Positions 33,255 through 42,268 of a stretch of 64,000 nt of DNA are shown here, piece by piece. The stretch covers positions 62,001-126,000 of the forward strand of contig NZ_VCQU01000005.1 in NCBI RefSeq assembly GCF_012932915.1, given 5' to 3'. Every line of letters begins with the position of its first letter. The first letter of the stretch is position 1. Position numbers and translations under genes: made by a program. The notes below the pieces were generated by a model, which was given only the letters and a program-made list of their open reading frames with translations, was not told the DNA's origin and made no database searches. Origin of the DNA: Antrihabitans stalactiti. Its GTDB lineage: Bacteria > Actinomycetota > Actinomycetes > Mycobacteriales > Mycobacteriaceae.

Positions 33255-33773
33255 ATGTCACATCAGGGATCCGGGCTTCTCAAGCGGCTCGTCGTCGCGA
33301 CTCTGTCGTTGCTGGCGATCGCGTTTTTTGCGATCGGCTGTTCGACCAAGTCGGACACTGCAAAAGCGGAAGCCGGAACGTGCATCAAGATCAACAAAGC
33401 ATCCGCGACCAACGCGGACACCGAGCCGATCGATTGCTCGAAGGACGAAGCTGTCTACAAGATCTACTCGACCAACGACAAGAAGACGGACTGCCCGTCG
33501 GAGCAGTACACGACGTACACCGAGACCTCGGGTAAAGACACCGTCGCCTACCTGTGCTTGTACGAGAACCTGAAGCAGGACAACTGCTACAAGCAGGACG
33601 CCGCTACGAACGTTTTCGAACACATCGCCTGCACCGATCCTTCCGCCAAGTTCAAGGTGACGCAGAAGATCGATGGTTCCGACGACCCGACAGTGTGCCC
33701 CGAGGGTGAAGCCAACGCGCTCGCCTTCTCCGACCCGAAGCTCACCTACTGCTTCGGCGACCCCACGGCATAA
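33255..33773 (+). CDS. Cysteine-rich lipoprotein, LppU-like
   Basis: A 172-residue lipoprotein: LSLLAIAFFAIGCSTKS is a signal peptide with lipobox (IGC). The mature part has eight further cysteines (in CIKIN, DCSKD, DCPSE, LCLYE, NCYKQ, ACTD, VCPEG, YCFGD), the pattern of the actinobacterial LppU/SCO3897 family, probably in disulfides on the cell surface. Function is unknown. ATG at 33255 has GAAGGG upstream. A family A palindrome follows its stop by 8 bp. Confidence 0.8.
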   Translation: MSHQGSGLLKRLVVATLSLLAIAFFAIGCSTKSDTAKAEAGTCIKINKASATNADTEPIDCSKDEAVYKIYSTNDKKTDCPSEQYTTYTETSGKDTVAYLCLYENLKQDNCYKQDAATNVFEHIACTDPSAKFKVTQKIDGSDDPTVCPEGEANALAFSDPKLTYCFGDPTA

Positions 33774-33781
33774 CCCACTGC

Positions 33782-33823
33782 TGTGAGTCTTTTCGGAGTC
33801 CAGGGACTCCGAAAAGACTCACA
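33782..33823. repeat. Palindromic intergenic repeat, family A copy 3
   Basis: Arms TGTGAGTCTTTTCGGAGTCC and its exact complement around a 2-base centre (AG). It fills the 54-bp gap between two convergent genes (LppU-like and Rv0862c-like). Confidence 0.93.
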
Positions 33824-33827
33824 AGGG

Positions 33828-36119
33828 TTAGTCGACCAATGCCACCGAGGAGACTCGGTGCAAGGTGAAATGGCGGACCACTCCGGTTGCGGGATCGATC
33901 GCATCGAGTTGTCCGCCACCGACTTTCACCGGTTCCACAATTCGCTGAGTGGCGACGCCCGAGGCATCGACGTAACCGATGTTCACGCTTCGCCCGACCC
34001 GGACCGCCAGTTGCAGCAGCGCCATCGTCGCAGCTCCTGTCGCGCGGGTTCCGTCCGAACGGACGCCGTTGGTCTTGTCCGTCCGCGACGCTCGATCGCC
34101 GGCCCGGAGTTCGCGCACCAAACCGAGCAACTGCTCTTCCGTCGGGGTCGCGGGCACGCGAAGCTGCGATCGCACGCGCCGCCCCCCGATCCTGGCTCCA
34201 TGCGGCCGCAGATCGATGATGACGCCCGAGGAATCTTCACCGGCGGGCGCGAAACCCGCTTCGCGTAGCTGGCTCAGCACGTCGGCGAGTGGAGCATGCG
34301 AGATCGCGACCGTCGAGGCCAGTGCCCGCAGCGCAAGATTGGCCGCCGCAGGAGACGCGAGCACCTGCGCAAGCAGCGCCGGGTCGTCGCAGCGAATGAA
34401 CGATTCGGCGACGCCGACCCGAAGCTGGCCGTGCCGTCGCGCAATGTCGTCGATCAGATACGTGAGCGATTGGGGGACTGGCGTTCTCGATCGGGTGGCG
34501 AACCACGAGTGCAGCTCGGACGCCGTCATCCCGGCATCGAGCGCCCGTCGCATGCTGGTCTCGCTGATTCGGTACACCGTTGCACCGCCTGCGGATTCGA
34601 GGTCTGCGGCGAGGGCCAGCGTGCTCTGCAGGTCCGGCGTCAGTGGGCCGGGAGCGACGACCGTGAGGTCCGCCTGGAGGAGCACGTAGTCGACCGGCGC
34701 AGGCAGCGCCGACTCCATCTCCGCCTCGGCATCGCCGCCGTGCAGCAACGCTCGACCGGGTGAGCTGAGCGCGCCGCGACCGATCACGCCGAGTGCCTCT
34801 GCCTCGGTCAACGTTTTGTCGACTGCACCGAGAGTGAAGCGGTTCGCCCACCGGGGTCGGCGCCACGCGAGCATTCGCGCGAGGTCGCCGGCGTCGATCG
34901 ATTCGCCGCGGCCGAGTTCGGCGACCCCGTCGAGGATGATCCGCCGATCGCGACCGGCAAACGCGCTGCGCACTTCGTCCGACAGCGCCGCGATCGGCTT
35001 GTCGTTCGCGTCTCGCATCCCGATAAGCCACGGTCGACGCGCCAGGTCGAGCCACGCGCCTGCCAGTACCGCCCAGCGTCGCGCAGGCGGCGCTTCCAGC
35101 CATGCATCCGCCGCCGGGGTGGGCGCCCAGTAATCGTCGGCCATATCGGTGACGGGCGCCGGCTCGGGGCGGCCACTGGTCAGGAGGCCGGCAGCCGCCA
35201 GTAATTCGACGATCAAACTCGCGCGGTCCTCGTCGACGCCGAGTCGCTTCGCGATTCGGCGAATTTCGCGGACACCCATGCCGCCTGCCTTGAGGGCCGG
35301 TGCAGGAAGGTCGCCAAGTGCGACGATGACATCGGCACAGTGCCTGAGCAATTCGAGCGCTTCACCGGCGGCGACGCCGTTGATCTCGGCCAACTTGATC
35401 TTGTTGGCCCGCAGGACCGGAGGGGCAAGCGACGAGGGATCGGTCACGGGCTCGCCACGCAACACCTGGCCGACCTGGTGCGGGAGTTCGACCGTCTGTT
35501 CGTCGACCCAGGTGAGAAGTCCGGCCGCCAGCAGCCGCTGGACCGGTCGGTCGCTGGGGGTGCCGGGCGCGGCGTCCTTGGTCCGGCCGATCGGCGCGGT
35601 CGTGGACAGTCGGTCGAGCAACGCGCGCTCGGCGGGTCGGAGATCGGCGAGCGCTGCCGTGATCTGCTCAGGGGTGAGCGACTCGATCGGCTCGATGGAC
35701 CGGCCGATCGGCCATGGCACGGCGTCTACCGCTGCAGGGAGCATTCGCAGCACCTTGTCGCCCCACACCAGGCCGCGTAGGCGCAACTGCTCCAAGGCGG
35801 CGTCGACGGCCTTCGCAGGCGCGCGGTCGCCGATCGTGTCGGTCACCACTTCCCGGCGGACCGCTGCGTTCTGGGCGCCTGCCATGGCAAGCGCTTCGAT
35901 CACTGCGAGCGCGAGCGTGTCGAGATCGTCTGCCGCCCGCATGACCGATGCACGTTGCTGCGCCCGGTTTGCCAACACGTTCATCGAACTCGGCAAAGGG
36001 ACGGTCAGATCGGGCCTGAGGGCGAGCAGTTCCACGAGCGCATCGTCGCTCCGGGAGGTCAGCCACTGGGCCAAGCTCTCGGTGTCGGAATTGCGCTCGG
36101 CACTGTCTGTGGCAGTCAT
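33828..36119 (-). CDS. Helicase-C-associated protein, Rv0862c-like partner of XPB
   Basis: A 763-residue protein resembling Rv0862c, annotated in the family as a helicase-associated (Helicase_C_3/XPB-Ssl2-like) protein. It starts with SLAQWLTSRSDDALVELLALRPDL and contains several winged-helix-like segments (ALEQLRLRGLVWGD, PVQRLLAAGLLTWVDEQTVELP). I see no Walker A or DExH motif, so it is unlikely to be an ATPase itself. Its fixed place beside the XPB gene suggests a cofactor in DNA repair. Confidence 0.8.
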   Translation of the reverse strand: MTATDSAERNSDTESLAQWLTSRSDDALVELLALRPDLTVPLPSSMNVLANRAQQRASVMRAADDLDTLALAVIEALAMAGAQNAAVRREVVTDTIGDRAPAKAVDAALEQLRLRGLVWGDKVLRMLPAAVDAVPWPIGRSIEPIESLTPEQITAALADLRPAERALLDRLSTTAPIGRTKDAAPGTPSDRPVQRLLAAGLLTWVDEQTVELPHQVGQVLRGEPVTDPSSLAPPVLRANKIKLAEINGVAAGEALELLRHCADVIVALGDLPAPALKAGGMGVREIRRIAKRLGVDEDRASLIVELLAAAGLLTSGRPEPAPVTDMADDYWAPTPAADAWLEAPPARRWAVLAGAWLDLARRPWLIGMRDANDKPIAALSDEVRSAFAGRDRRIILDGVAELGRGESIDAGDLARMLAWRRPRWANRFTLGAVDKTLTEAEALGVIGRGALSSPGRALLHGGDAEAEMESALPAPVDYVLLQADLTVVAPGPLTPDLQSTLALAADLESAGGATVYRISETSMRRALDAGMTASELHSWFATRSRTPVPQSLTYLIDDIARRHGQLRVGVAESFIRCDDPALLAQVLASPAAANLALRALASTVAISHAPLADVLSQLREAGFAPAGEDSSGVIIDLRPHGARIGGRRVRSQLRVPATPTEEQLLGLVRELRAGDRASRTDKTNGVRSDGTRATGAATMALLQLAVRVGRSVNIGYVDASGVATQRIVEPVKVGGGQLDAIDPATGVVRHFTLHRVSSVALVD

Positions 36120-36179
36120 CGCTTACAAGATTAGAGATTCGGGCTGTACGCAGTGCACGCTCGGTGTCAAAATGAGCGC

Positions 36180-36365
36180 GTGGTTAACAAATCGAAGAAA
36201 TATGTGGATCCAGGTTGGCCGGACATTCCGTACGGCGAGGAAGCCGTCACAGAACTGTCCTCGACCCGTTCCGGTGGCTTGTCACCTTTCGGTGAGAGCC
36301 TCGAGTTCCCCCTGCCCGCAGAGTCACTTCCCTACGTTCATCCGTACACGGTGATCAACCGCTAA
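36180..36365 (+). CDS. Small conserved actinobacterial protein, unknown function
   Basis: A 61-residue protein opening VNKSKKYVDPGWPD and ending YVHPYTVINR. It begins at GTG 36180; an upstream frame extension lacks a good start. It sits between the Rv0862c-like gene and rpfA, where M. tuberculosis also has a small gene (Rv0863), and it is followed by a strong intrinsic terminator, supporting a real transcript. I do not know its function. Confidence 0.7.
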   Translation: MVNKSKKYVDPGWPDIPYGEEAVTELSSTRSGGLSPFGESLEFPLPAESLPYVHPYTVINR

Positions 36366-36383
36366 CCCGTCCACCCCAGCACC

Positions 36384-36416
36384 AAAAGAGCGGGCCCTCT
36401 CGGGCCCGCTCTTTTT
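36384..36416. terminator. Bidirectional intrinsic terminator
   Basis: AGAGCGGGCCC, loop TCTC, GGGCCCGCTCT followed by TTTT, and preceded by AAAA, so the hairpin with a U-tract works on both strands. It ends both the small + strand gene and the convergent rpfA. Confidence 0.92.
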
Positions 36417-36431
36417 GTTGTCTGCTGCTGC

Positions 36432-37474
<1,043 letters not shown>

Positions 37475-37490
37475 TGTGATGAATATCACA
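37475..37490. promoter_or_regulatory. CRP-type site TGTGA-N6-TCACA upstream of rpfA
   Basis: TGTGATGAATATCACA is a perfect consensus match. It lies about 200 bp upstream of the riboswitch start and 40 bp past the stop of the yccF-like gene. M. tuberculosis CRP (Rv3676) is known to regulate rpfA, so a conserved role is likely. Confidence 0.7.
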
Positions 37491-37529
37491 GTCGCGCCTG
37501 CGACACGTTCTACGTGATATCGGCGATGC

Positions 37530-37922
37530 TCAACGGCCGAAATTCACGGCGTCGGCATCGACGATTTCCTTGCCGAGCGGCATCAGGGAAACCGGGATCA
37601 GTTTGAGGTTGGCCAGCGCGAGCGGGATGCCGATGATGGTCAGCGCCATGGCGATGGCGGACAGCAAATGCCCGATTGCGAGCCAGATTCCTGCGATCAC
37701 GACCCAGATGATGTTGCCGACGAACGATCCGACGCCCGAGGTGGGCTTCGCGACAATCGTCTTGCCGAACGGCCAGAGCGCATAGATGCCGATGCGGAAC
37801 GCGGCAAAGCCGAACGGAATGGTGATGATGAAGATGAAGCAGAGGATGCCTGCGAGGAAATAGCCGATCGCAAACCAGAGCCCGCCGAAGACGAGCCAGA
37901 TGATGTTCAGCAGCAGTCGCAC
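37530..37922 (-). CDS. YccF-domain membrane protein (Rv0870c-like)
   Basis: A 130-residue protein made of two tandem copies of the YccF motif: [20 protein letters not shown] and, later, [20 protein letters not shown], each followed by ITIPFGxxxFRIG or [15 protein letters not shown]-type segments. About four membrane helices. The role is unknown. The repeat structure and its place next to rpfA and cspB match M. tuberculosis. Confidence 0.87.
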   Translation of the reverse strand: MRLLLNIIWLVFGGLWFAIGYFLAGILCFIFIITIPFGFAAFRIGIYALWPFGKTIVAKPTSGVGSFVGNIIWVVIAGIWLAIGHLLSAIAMALTIIGIPLALANLKLIPVSLMPLGKEIVDADAVNFGR

Positions 37923-38065
37923 GCTACGAGCCTACTGCGCGGCTCGGGGCAAATATCCGGTGTGATGTACCGTGCCTGGCGAGTAGAGTTTTGTTAATCG
38001 CGTCCTGCGCAATCGGCGGGGCGCGTTCTTTTGCTTTCGAACTGACTAACGAACGGATGAACGCG

Positions 38066-38485
38066 GTGCCGACCGGCAAGGTGAAGTGGTACGACGTCGA
38101 GAAGGGCTTCGGCTTCCTTTCCCAGGACGAGGGGGAGGACGTCTACGTCCGGTCCTCTGCGCTGCCGCAAGGCGTTGAGGCGCTCAAGCCCGGCCAACGG
38201 GTCGAGTTCGGCATGGCTGCGGGTCGTCGTGGTCCGCAGGCGTTGAGCCTGAAGGTCCTCGAGCCGGCGCCGACGCTGCGCAGCGCCGGCCGCGGTGCCG
38301 AGCGCAAGGAACCGGTCGCGCGCAAGCACACGCCCGACGAGCTGCACGGCATGATCGAGGACATGATCACGCTGCTGGAGGCGACCGTTCAGCCGGACCT
38401 GCGCAAAGGCAAGTACCCGGACCGCAAGACGGCGCAGCGCATCTCCGAGGTCGTTCGAGGCGTCGCTCGCGAGCTCGACAGCTAG
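38066..38485 (+). CDS. cspB: Cold-shock-domain protein with C-terminal extension (CspB/Rv0871-like)
   Basis: A 139-residue protein. The N-terminal cold-shock domain ([46 protein letters not shown]) has the RNP motifs KGFGFL and DVYVRSS. A further 70 residues ([52 protein letters not shown]) form a helical extension found in the mycobacterial ortholog. It binds single-stranded nucleic acids. I placed the start at GTG 38066 because orthologs begin MPTGKVKW; ATG at 38057 is the alternative. Confidence 0.88.
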   Translation: MPTGKVKWYDVEKGFGFLSQDEGEDVYVRSSALPQGVEALKPGQRVEFGMAAGRRGPQALSLKVLEPAPTLRSAGRGAERKEPVARKHTPDELHGMIEDMITLLEATVQPDLRKGKYPDRKTAQRISEVVRGVARELDS

Positions 38486-38495
38486 TCGGGCCGAG

Positions 38496-38990
38496 CTACG
38501 CCGTCTTGATCGACCAGATCGCGCGCGTGATCGGTCGGCCAGCGTTGTCGAGAATCGCGGGCGGCCACTGAATTTCGATACCGAGCAGCTGCTGCGGTGG
38601 GGTCGCCTTCGACTCCACCGTTGCGGTGGTTCGCTCGCCCGGTCCGTATTCGACGTGCCAGAACTCCGGACCGTTCGGTCCCTGGAACGTCATGACGAGC
38701 CGCCACTTCCCGTCGCTGATCTCATGTGGCAGCGACAGTTGGAGGGCGGTCCCGGCCGGAACGTCCAGTTGGGCGATCTCCCCGGTGGTGCAGTCGTCGA
38801 GTTCTGCCGAGCAGTAGGACAGCGGCGCGACCTTGATGGCCTTGCCGTCGGCAAAGGCCGAGATGACGGGCTCGCGTGGGTCTGCCTTGTCGACTGCGAC
38901 GACAAGGACCGCGACGAACGCGACGGCCACCACGGCGACCAACGTTGCGAGCAGAGCCAGAATCTTGATCGTGCGGGGCTGCAGCCTCAC
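38496..38990 (-). CDS. DUF2771-type exported/membrane-anchored protein (Rv0875c-like)
   Basis: A 164-residue protein with one N-terminal membrane anchor (IKILALLATLVAVVAVAFVAVLVVAV) and an extracellular domain containing YCSAELDDCTTGEIAQLDVPAGTALQLSLPHEIS and PEFWHVEYGPGERTTATV. This is the DUF2771 pattern, found in mycobacteria and relatives; no function is known. GTG at 38990 overlaps the stop of the upstream MFS gene (GTGA). Confidence 0.78.
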   Translation of the reverse strand: MRLQPRTIKILALLATLVAVVAVAFVAVLVVAVDKADPREPVISAFADGKAIKVAPLSYCSAELDDCTTGEIAQLDVPAGTALQLSLPHEISDGKWRLVMTFQGPNGPEFWHVEYGPGERTTATVESKATPPQQLLGIEIQWPPAILDNAGRPITRAIWSIKTA

Positions 38991-40609
38991 TGATACCTCG
39001 TCGTCTGTTCGTAGCGCTTGACCTCTTGGTCGGCGTGGTCCGGGCGGTTACCACCGAGGCCGGGCAGGAGCGAGTGACCGGTGTAGCTGGCGATCGTCTG
39101 CACCAAGCCGATTGCCAGCACGCCGGATATGACGGTGAAACCGAGCCAGAACTGGGTCGGCAGCAACACGCCCAATGCGCCGCCGAGGACCCAGCTCAGC
39201 TGCAGGACGGTCTCCGAGCGACCGAAGCCGGACGCTACGGATTCGGGTGGTAGGTCGTCTTGGATCGACGCGTCGAGCGACACCTTCGCCAGCGCGCTCG
39301 CGGCCGAGCCGACCAGTCCGACAATCGCGGCGCCGTAGATATTGCCGGCAAACGCGGCGATAAGGCTGACGACGAGCACGGCGATCGTGCAACCCAGGAC
39401 GAGACGCGACGGGTGGCCCAGTTCCAGCCTGGCGCCCGCGGCGTTGCCTGCGAAGTTTCCAAGCCCAGCCGCGACGCCGACCAAGCCGAGCATCGCAGCT
39501 TGATGGACGGCATCGTGTTCGGTCGCCTTCGCTACGAAAGCCGTGAACAGAGTGAGAAAGCCCGTCAAGGCGCGGATGGTGCCGTTGCCCCAGAGCCCGG
39601 TCACCACCGCGCGACCCAGTGGCTGCCGTCGCTTGCTGGGTTTGACGGTTTCCATGCGATCACCGTCGAGTACGGCTCGATGTTTGTCGTCGCCGTGGTA
39701 GCCGAGGGTGGCCGGAACCTCGCCTTCGGTGATTTCGACCCACGACGGTATTCGCAGACACAGATATGCCCCGCCGACGCAGAAGGCGGCTGTCAACCAC
39801 AGGGCTCCGCTGGATCCCGCGATGACGGCGACAACGCCTGCGATACCGCCCGCGACTATCGAGCCGCCGAGTAGACCGAAGACCGTGAGCCTCGAATTGA
39901 CCTTCACCAGGTCGATGTCAGGCGGGAGCACTCGTGGCGTGACCGCGCTCTTCAGGACCGCGAACGACTTGCTCAGCACCAACATCAACAACGCCGCGGG
40001 ATACAAGCCCCAACTGCCGAAGTTGAAAACCAGGATGATCGCCAGCACCGCCCGCGACCCGAAGGACGCGGCGAGTGCGATGCGACGACCGTGCTGAATG
40101 CGGTCGAGCAACGGACCGATCAGCGGCGCGATGACGGCGAACGGCGCGATCGTGATCAGCAGGTAGAGCGCGACCTTGCTCTTGCTCTCGCCGGTCGCCG
40201 CCGAGAAGAAGAGGGTGTTGGACAGTGCGACGACCAGCGCAGCGTCGGCGGCGTTGTTGGCCATCACGGCATACGTCAACGCTGTGAGCCCGGACTTCTC
40301 CGCGCCATCCGCCTTTGCGGCACGCTGGAAAGTCGCGATGCCGCGACCCGTCAGCTCACGACCACGCATCGCGGCGACTCGGGTCACGGTCAGCTTGCGC
40401 GGCGCCTTCGGTGCGACCCGCTCGGGCTCGCCCGGCGCGAACGAGTCCGAGGGAAGTTGCGGCGGCGGCGCTTCGATGGGATGCAGCGGCGGCAGCGGCT
40501 GACGCCGCGTCGGAACATGGCGAGGCGGGTAGTTGTCGTAGCCGGGATGCTGCGACGGCGCGCTGGGCCAGCCCCTGTCGGGGTCGGTCGGCTCACGTCG
40601 GTCGGTCAC
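38987..40609 (-). CDS. MFS-like transporter with long N-terminal tail (Rv0876c-like)
   Basis: A 540-residue membrane protein. The first 110 residues are hydrophilic and proline-rich (HPGYDNYPPRHVPTRRQPLPPLHPIEAPPPQLP), then twelve helices follow (ALTYAVMANNAADAALVVALSNTLFF, PLIGPLLDRIQHGRRIALAASFGSRAVLAIILV). It matches the Rv0876c type; the substrate is unknown. It is coupled to the DUF2771 gene by a GTGA overlap. Confidence 0.85.
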   Translation of the reverse strand: MTDRREPTDPDRGWPSAPSQHPGYDNYPPRHVPTRRQPLPPLHPIEAPPPQLPSDSFAPGEPERVAPKAPRKLTVTRVAAMRGRELTGRGIATFQRAAKADGAEKSGLTALTYAVMANNAADAALVVALSNTLFFSAATGESKSKVALYLLITIAPFAVIAPLIGPLLDRIQHGRRIALAASFGSRAVLAIILVFNFGSWGLYPAALLMLVLSKSFAVLKSAVTPRVLPPDIDLVKVNSRLTVFGLLGGSIVAGGIAGVVAVIAGSSGALWLTAAFCVGGAYLCLRIPSWVEITEGEVPATLGYHGDDKHRAVLDGDRMETVKPSKRRQPLGRAVVTGLWGNGTIRALTGFLTLFTAFVAKATEHDAVHQAAMLGLVGVAAGLGNFAGNAAGARLELGHPSRLVLGCTIAVLVVSLIAAFAGNIYGAAIVGLVGSAASALAKVSLDASIQDDLPPESVASGFGRSETVLQLSWVLGGALGVLLPTQFWLGFTVISGVLAIGLVQTIASYTGHSLLPGLGGNRPDHADQEVKRYEQTTRYQ

Positions 40610-40670
40610 GTCACCAATTCTGTCGTACTGCTGGACCGGAAGCGATGCCGGGAAGCGTGTGGGCGTGCCG

Positions 40671-41447
40671 CTATCGAACGAAGCGAACTTCGAACAGCAC
40701 TGGCCAGTACTTTCCCGTGATCAGAAAACGGTCGGTACCGGGAAGATGTGCAATTCCGTTCAGTACATCGAGTCGGCCCAGCTGCTCCTCGGTGATCTGG
40801 ACGTTGTCCAGGAGCCCGCGTGCGTCGATGGTGGCGACCTGTCCGTTGTCGGGATCGATCCGCAGAATGGTCGACGTCGGCCAGTCGTTGGCATAGACGA
40901 ATCCGTCGTCGGCACAGTCGAGTTCGTTGAGCCGCGCGTTGCGGTAGTCGGTCAGCTCGACCGTGCCGGTGGCGTCGAAGGTGGCCGGGTCGCGGAAGGT
41001 CAGCGTCGCGCTACCGTCGCTCATCACGAGCCGTTCGCCGCGACCACACAGTCCCCAGCCTTCGCCGTCGTAGCGCACGCGGCGCTTCTCCGCCAGGGTG
41101 ACCGGGTCGCGCTCGATTGCGATGCCGTCTCGCCACGTGATCTGCCACAGCTTGCCTTCGGCGATGCCGATACCTTCGCCGAACAGGTGCGCGTCGAGTT
41201 CGATCCGCTGTCGCGGCTCGCGAGTATGCAGATCGCTGAGCATCAGATACGAGGTGCCGACGCGACCGGTGCTCTCGTACAAGCTGCCGTCGACGACCTC
41301 CAGGCCCTCGGTGAAAGCGGTCGAATCGTGGGGAAGCACCCGGACGATCTCGAGGCGCAGACTCGTTGCCGGTGGCCCTTCGGCGGGACTTCGCGAGCAT
41401 CCAGCCGCGAGCACCAAGGCTGCAAGCCAGACTCGAGAGGCGCGCAT
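40671..41447 (-). CDS. Glutaminyl-peptide cyclotransferase, lipoprotein
   Basis: A 258-residue lipoprotein (VWLAALVLAAGCSRS, lipobox AAGC) with the five-bladed beta-propeller pattern of plant-type glutamine cyclotransferases: LPHDSTAFTEGLEVVDGSLYESTG, LFGEGIGIAEGKLWQITWRDG, GEGWGLCGRGERLVMSDGSATL, LNELDCADDGFVYANDWPTSTILRIDP and DVLNGIAHLPGTDRFLITGKYWP. It forms pyroglutamate at the N-termini of exported peptides. ATG at 41447 is used; GTG two codons earlier is equally possible. Confidence 0.88.
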   Translation of the reverse strand: MRASRVWLAALVLAAGCSRSPAEGPPATSLRLEIVRVLPHDSTAFTEGLEVVDGSLYESTGRVGTSYLMLSDLHTREPRQRIELDAHLFGEGIGIAEGKLWQITWRDGIAIERDPVTLAEKRRVRYDGEGWGLCGRGERLVMSDGSATLTFRDPATFDATGTVELTDYRNARLNELDCADDGFVYANDWPTSTILRIDPDNGQVATIDARGLLDNVQITEEQLGRLDVLNGIAHLPGTDRFLITGKYWPVLFEVRFVR

Positions 41448-41506
41448 CGTCACAGCATCTCAGCCCGCTGCACCCAGTAACCGCTGCTATACGGCAAAAT
41501 GAAGCT

Positions 41507-42268
41507 GTGAGTGTTACGTCGACCCCTGAACTGTCCGAGATTCGCTCTGTCCTCGCCGATGCCGCCGACCTGGCGCGCGGTGCATTGGTCGAATTGGAGG
41601 AGAGTGGTGTCGGCGCCTACATCGGCGTCACAGCCGAGGACGGCTGCACCGCGACCCATCATTTCGAAGCCACGCTCCCCGGCTACCGCGGTTGGCAGTG
41701 GGCTGTGGTGGTCGCGACAGATCCTGACTACGACCATGCGACGGTGAGTGAATCGGCGTTGCTGCCCGGTCCCGACGCGCTGGTCGCCCCGGAGTGGGTT
41801 CCGTGGGATCAGCGCATTCGGCCAGGCGATCTAGCACCCGGCGATCTGCTCGCCCCTCCTGCGGACGATCCCCGGCTCGTTCCGGGTTACATCGCAACCG
41901 GCGATCCCGAGATCGACGACGTGGCATTGGAGCTCGGTTTCGGTCGAAGCCAGGTCATGAGTCTCGAAGGGCGCAGCGATGCCGCCCAGCGCTGGCACGA
42001 GGGCGATCGGGGCCCGGATTCGGAGATGGCGAAGGCTGCCCCATCGACGTGCGGGCTGTGCGGCTTCTACCTTCCCCTCGCCGGTGCGCTGCACGGCGAA
42101 TTCGGCGTGTGCGGCAACGAGATGTCCGCGGACGGCCAGGTGGTGCACGTGTCGTACGGCTGTGGCGCGCACTCGGATACGACGCTGCCGACCGGGGCCG
42201 GCTCACCCTCCTTCGAGGCGTACGACGACGGCTCCGTCGAGATCGTGGATCCGGCATCGACCACCTGA
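41507..42268 (+). CDS. DUF3027 protein
   Basis: A 253-residue soluble protein: ADAADLARGALVELEESGVGAYIGVTAEDGCTATHHFEATLPGYRGWQWAVVVA and APEWVPWDQRIRPGDLAPGDLL mark DUF3027. A CGLCGF pair (near residue 185) with CGNEMSADGQVVHVSYGCGAHS suggests a small zinc site. Function is unknown; it is conserved in mycobacteria next to the same genes. The GTG start is 41507, divergent from the cyclotransferase. Its stop overlaps the start of the sacsin-like ATPase gene. Confidence 0.82.
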   Translation: MSVTSTPELSEIRSVLADAADLARGALVELEESGVGAYIGVTAEDGCTATHHFEATLPGYRGWQWAVVVATDPDYDHATVSESALLPGPDALVAPEWVPWDQRIRPGDLAPGDLLAPPADDPRLVPGYIATGDPEIDDVALELGFGRSQVMSLEGRSDAAQRWHEGDRGPDSEMAKAAPSTCGLCGFYLPLAGALHGEFGVCGNEMSADGQVVHVSYGCGAHSDTTLPTGAGSPSFEAYDDGSVEIVDPASTT

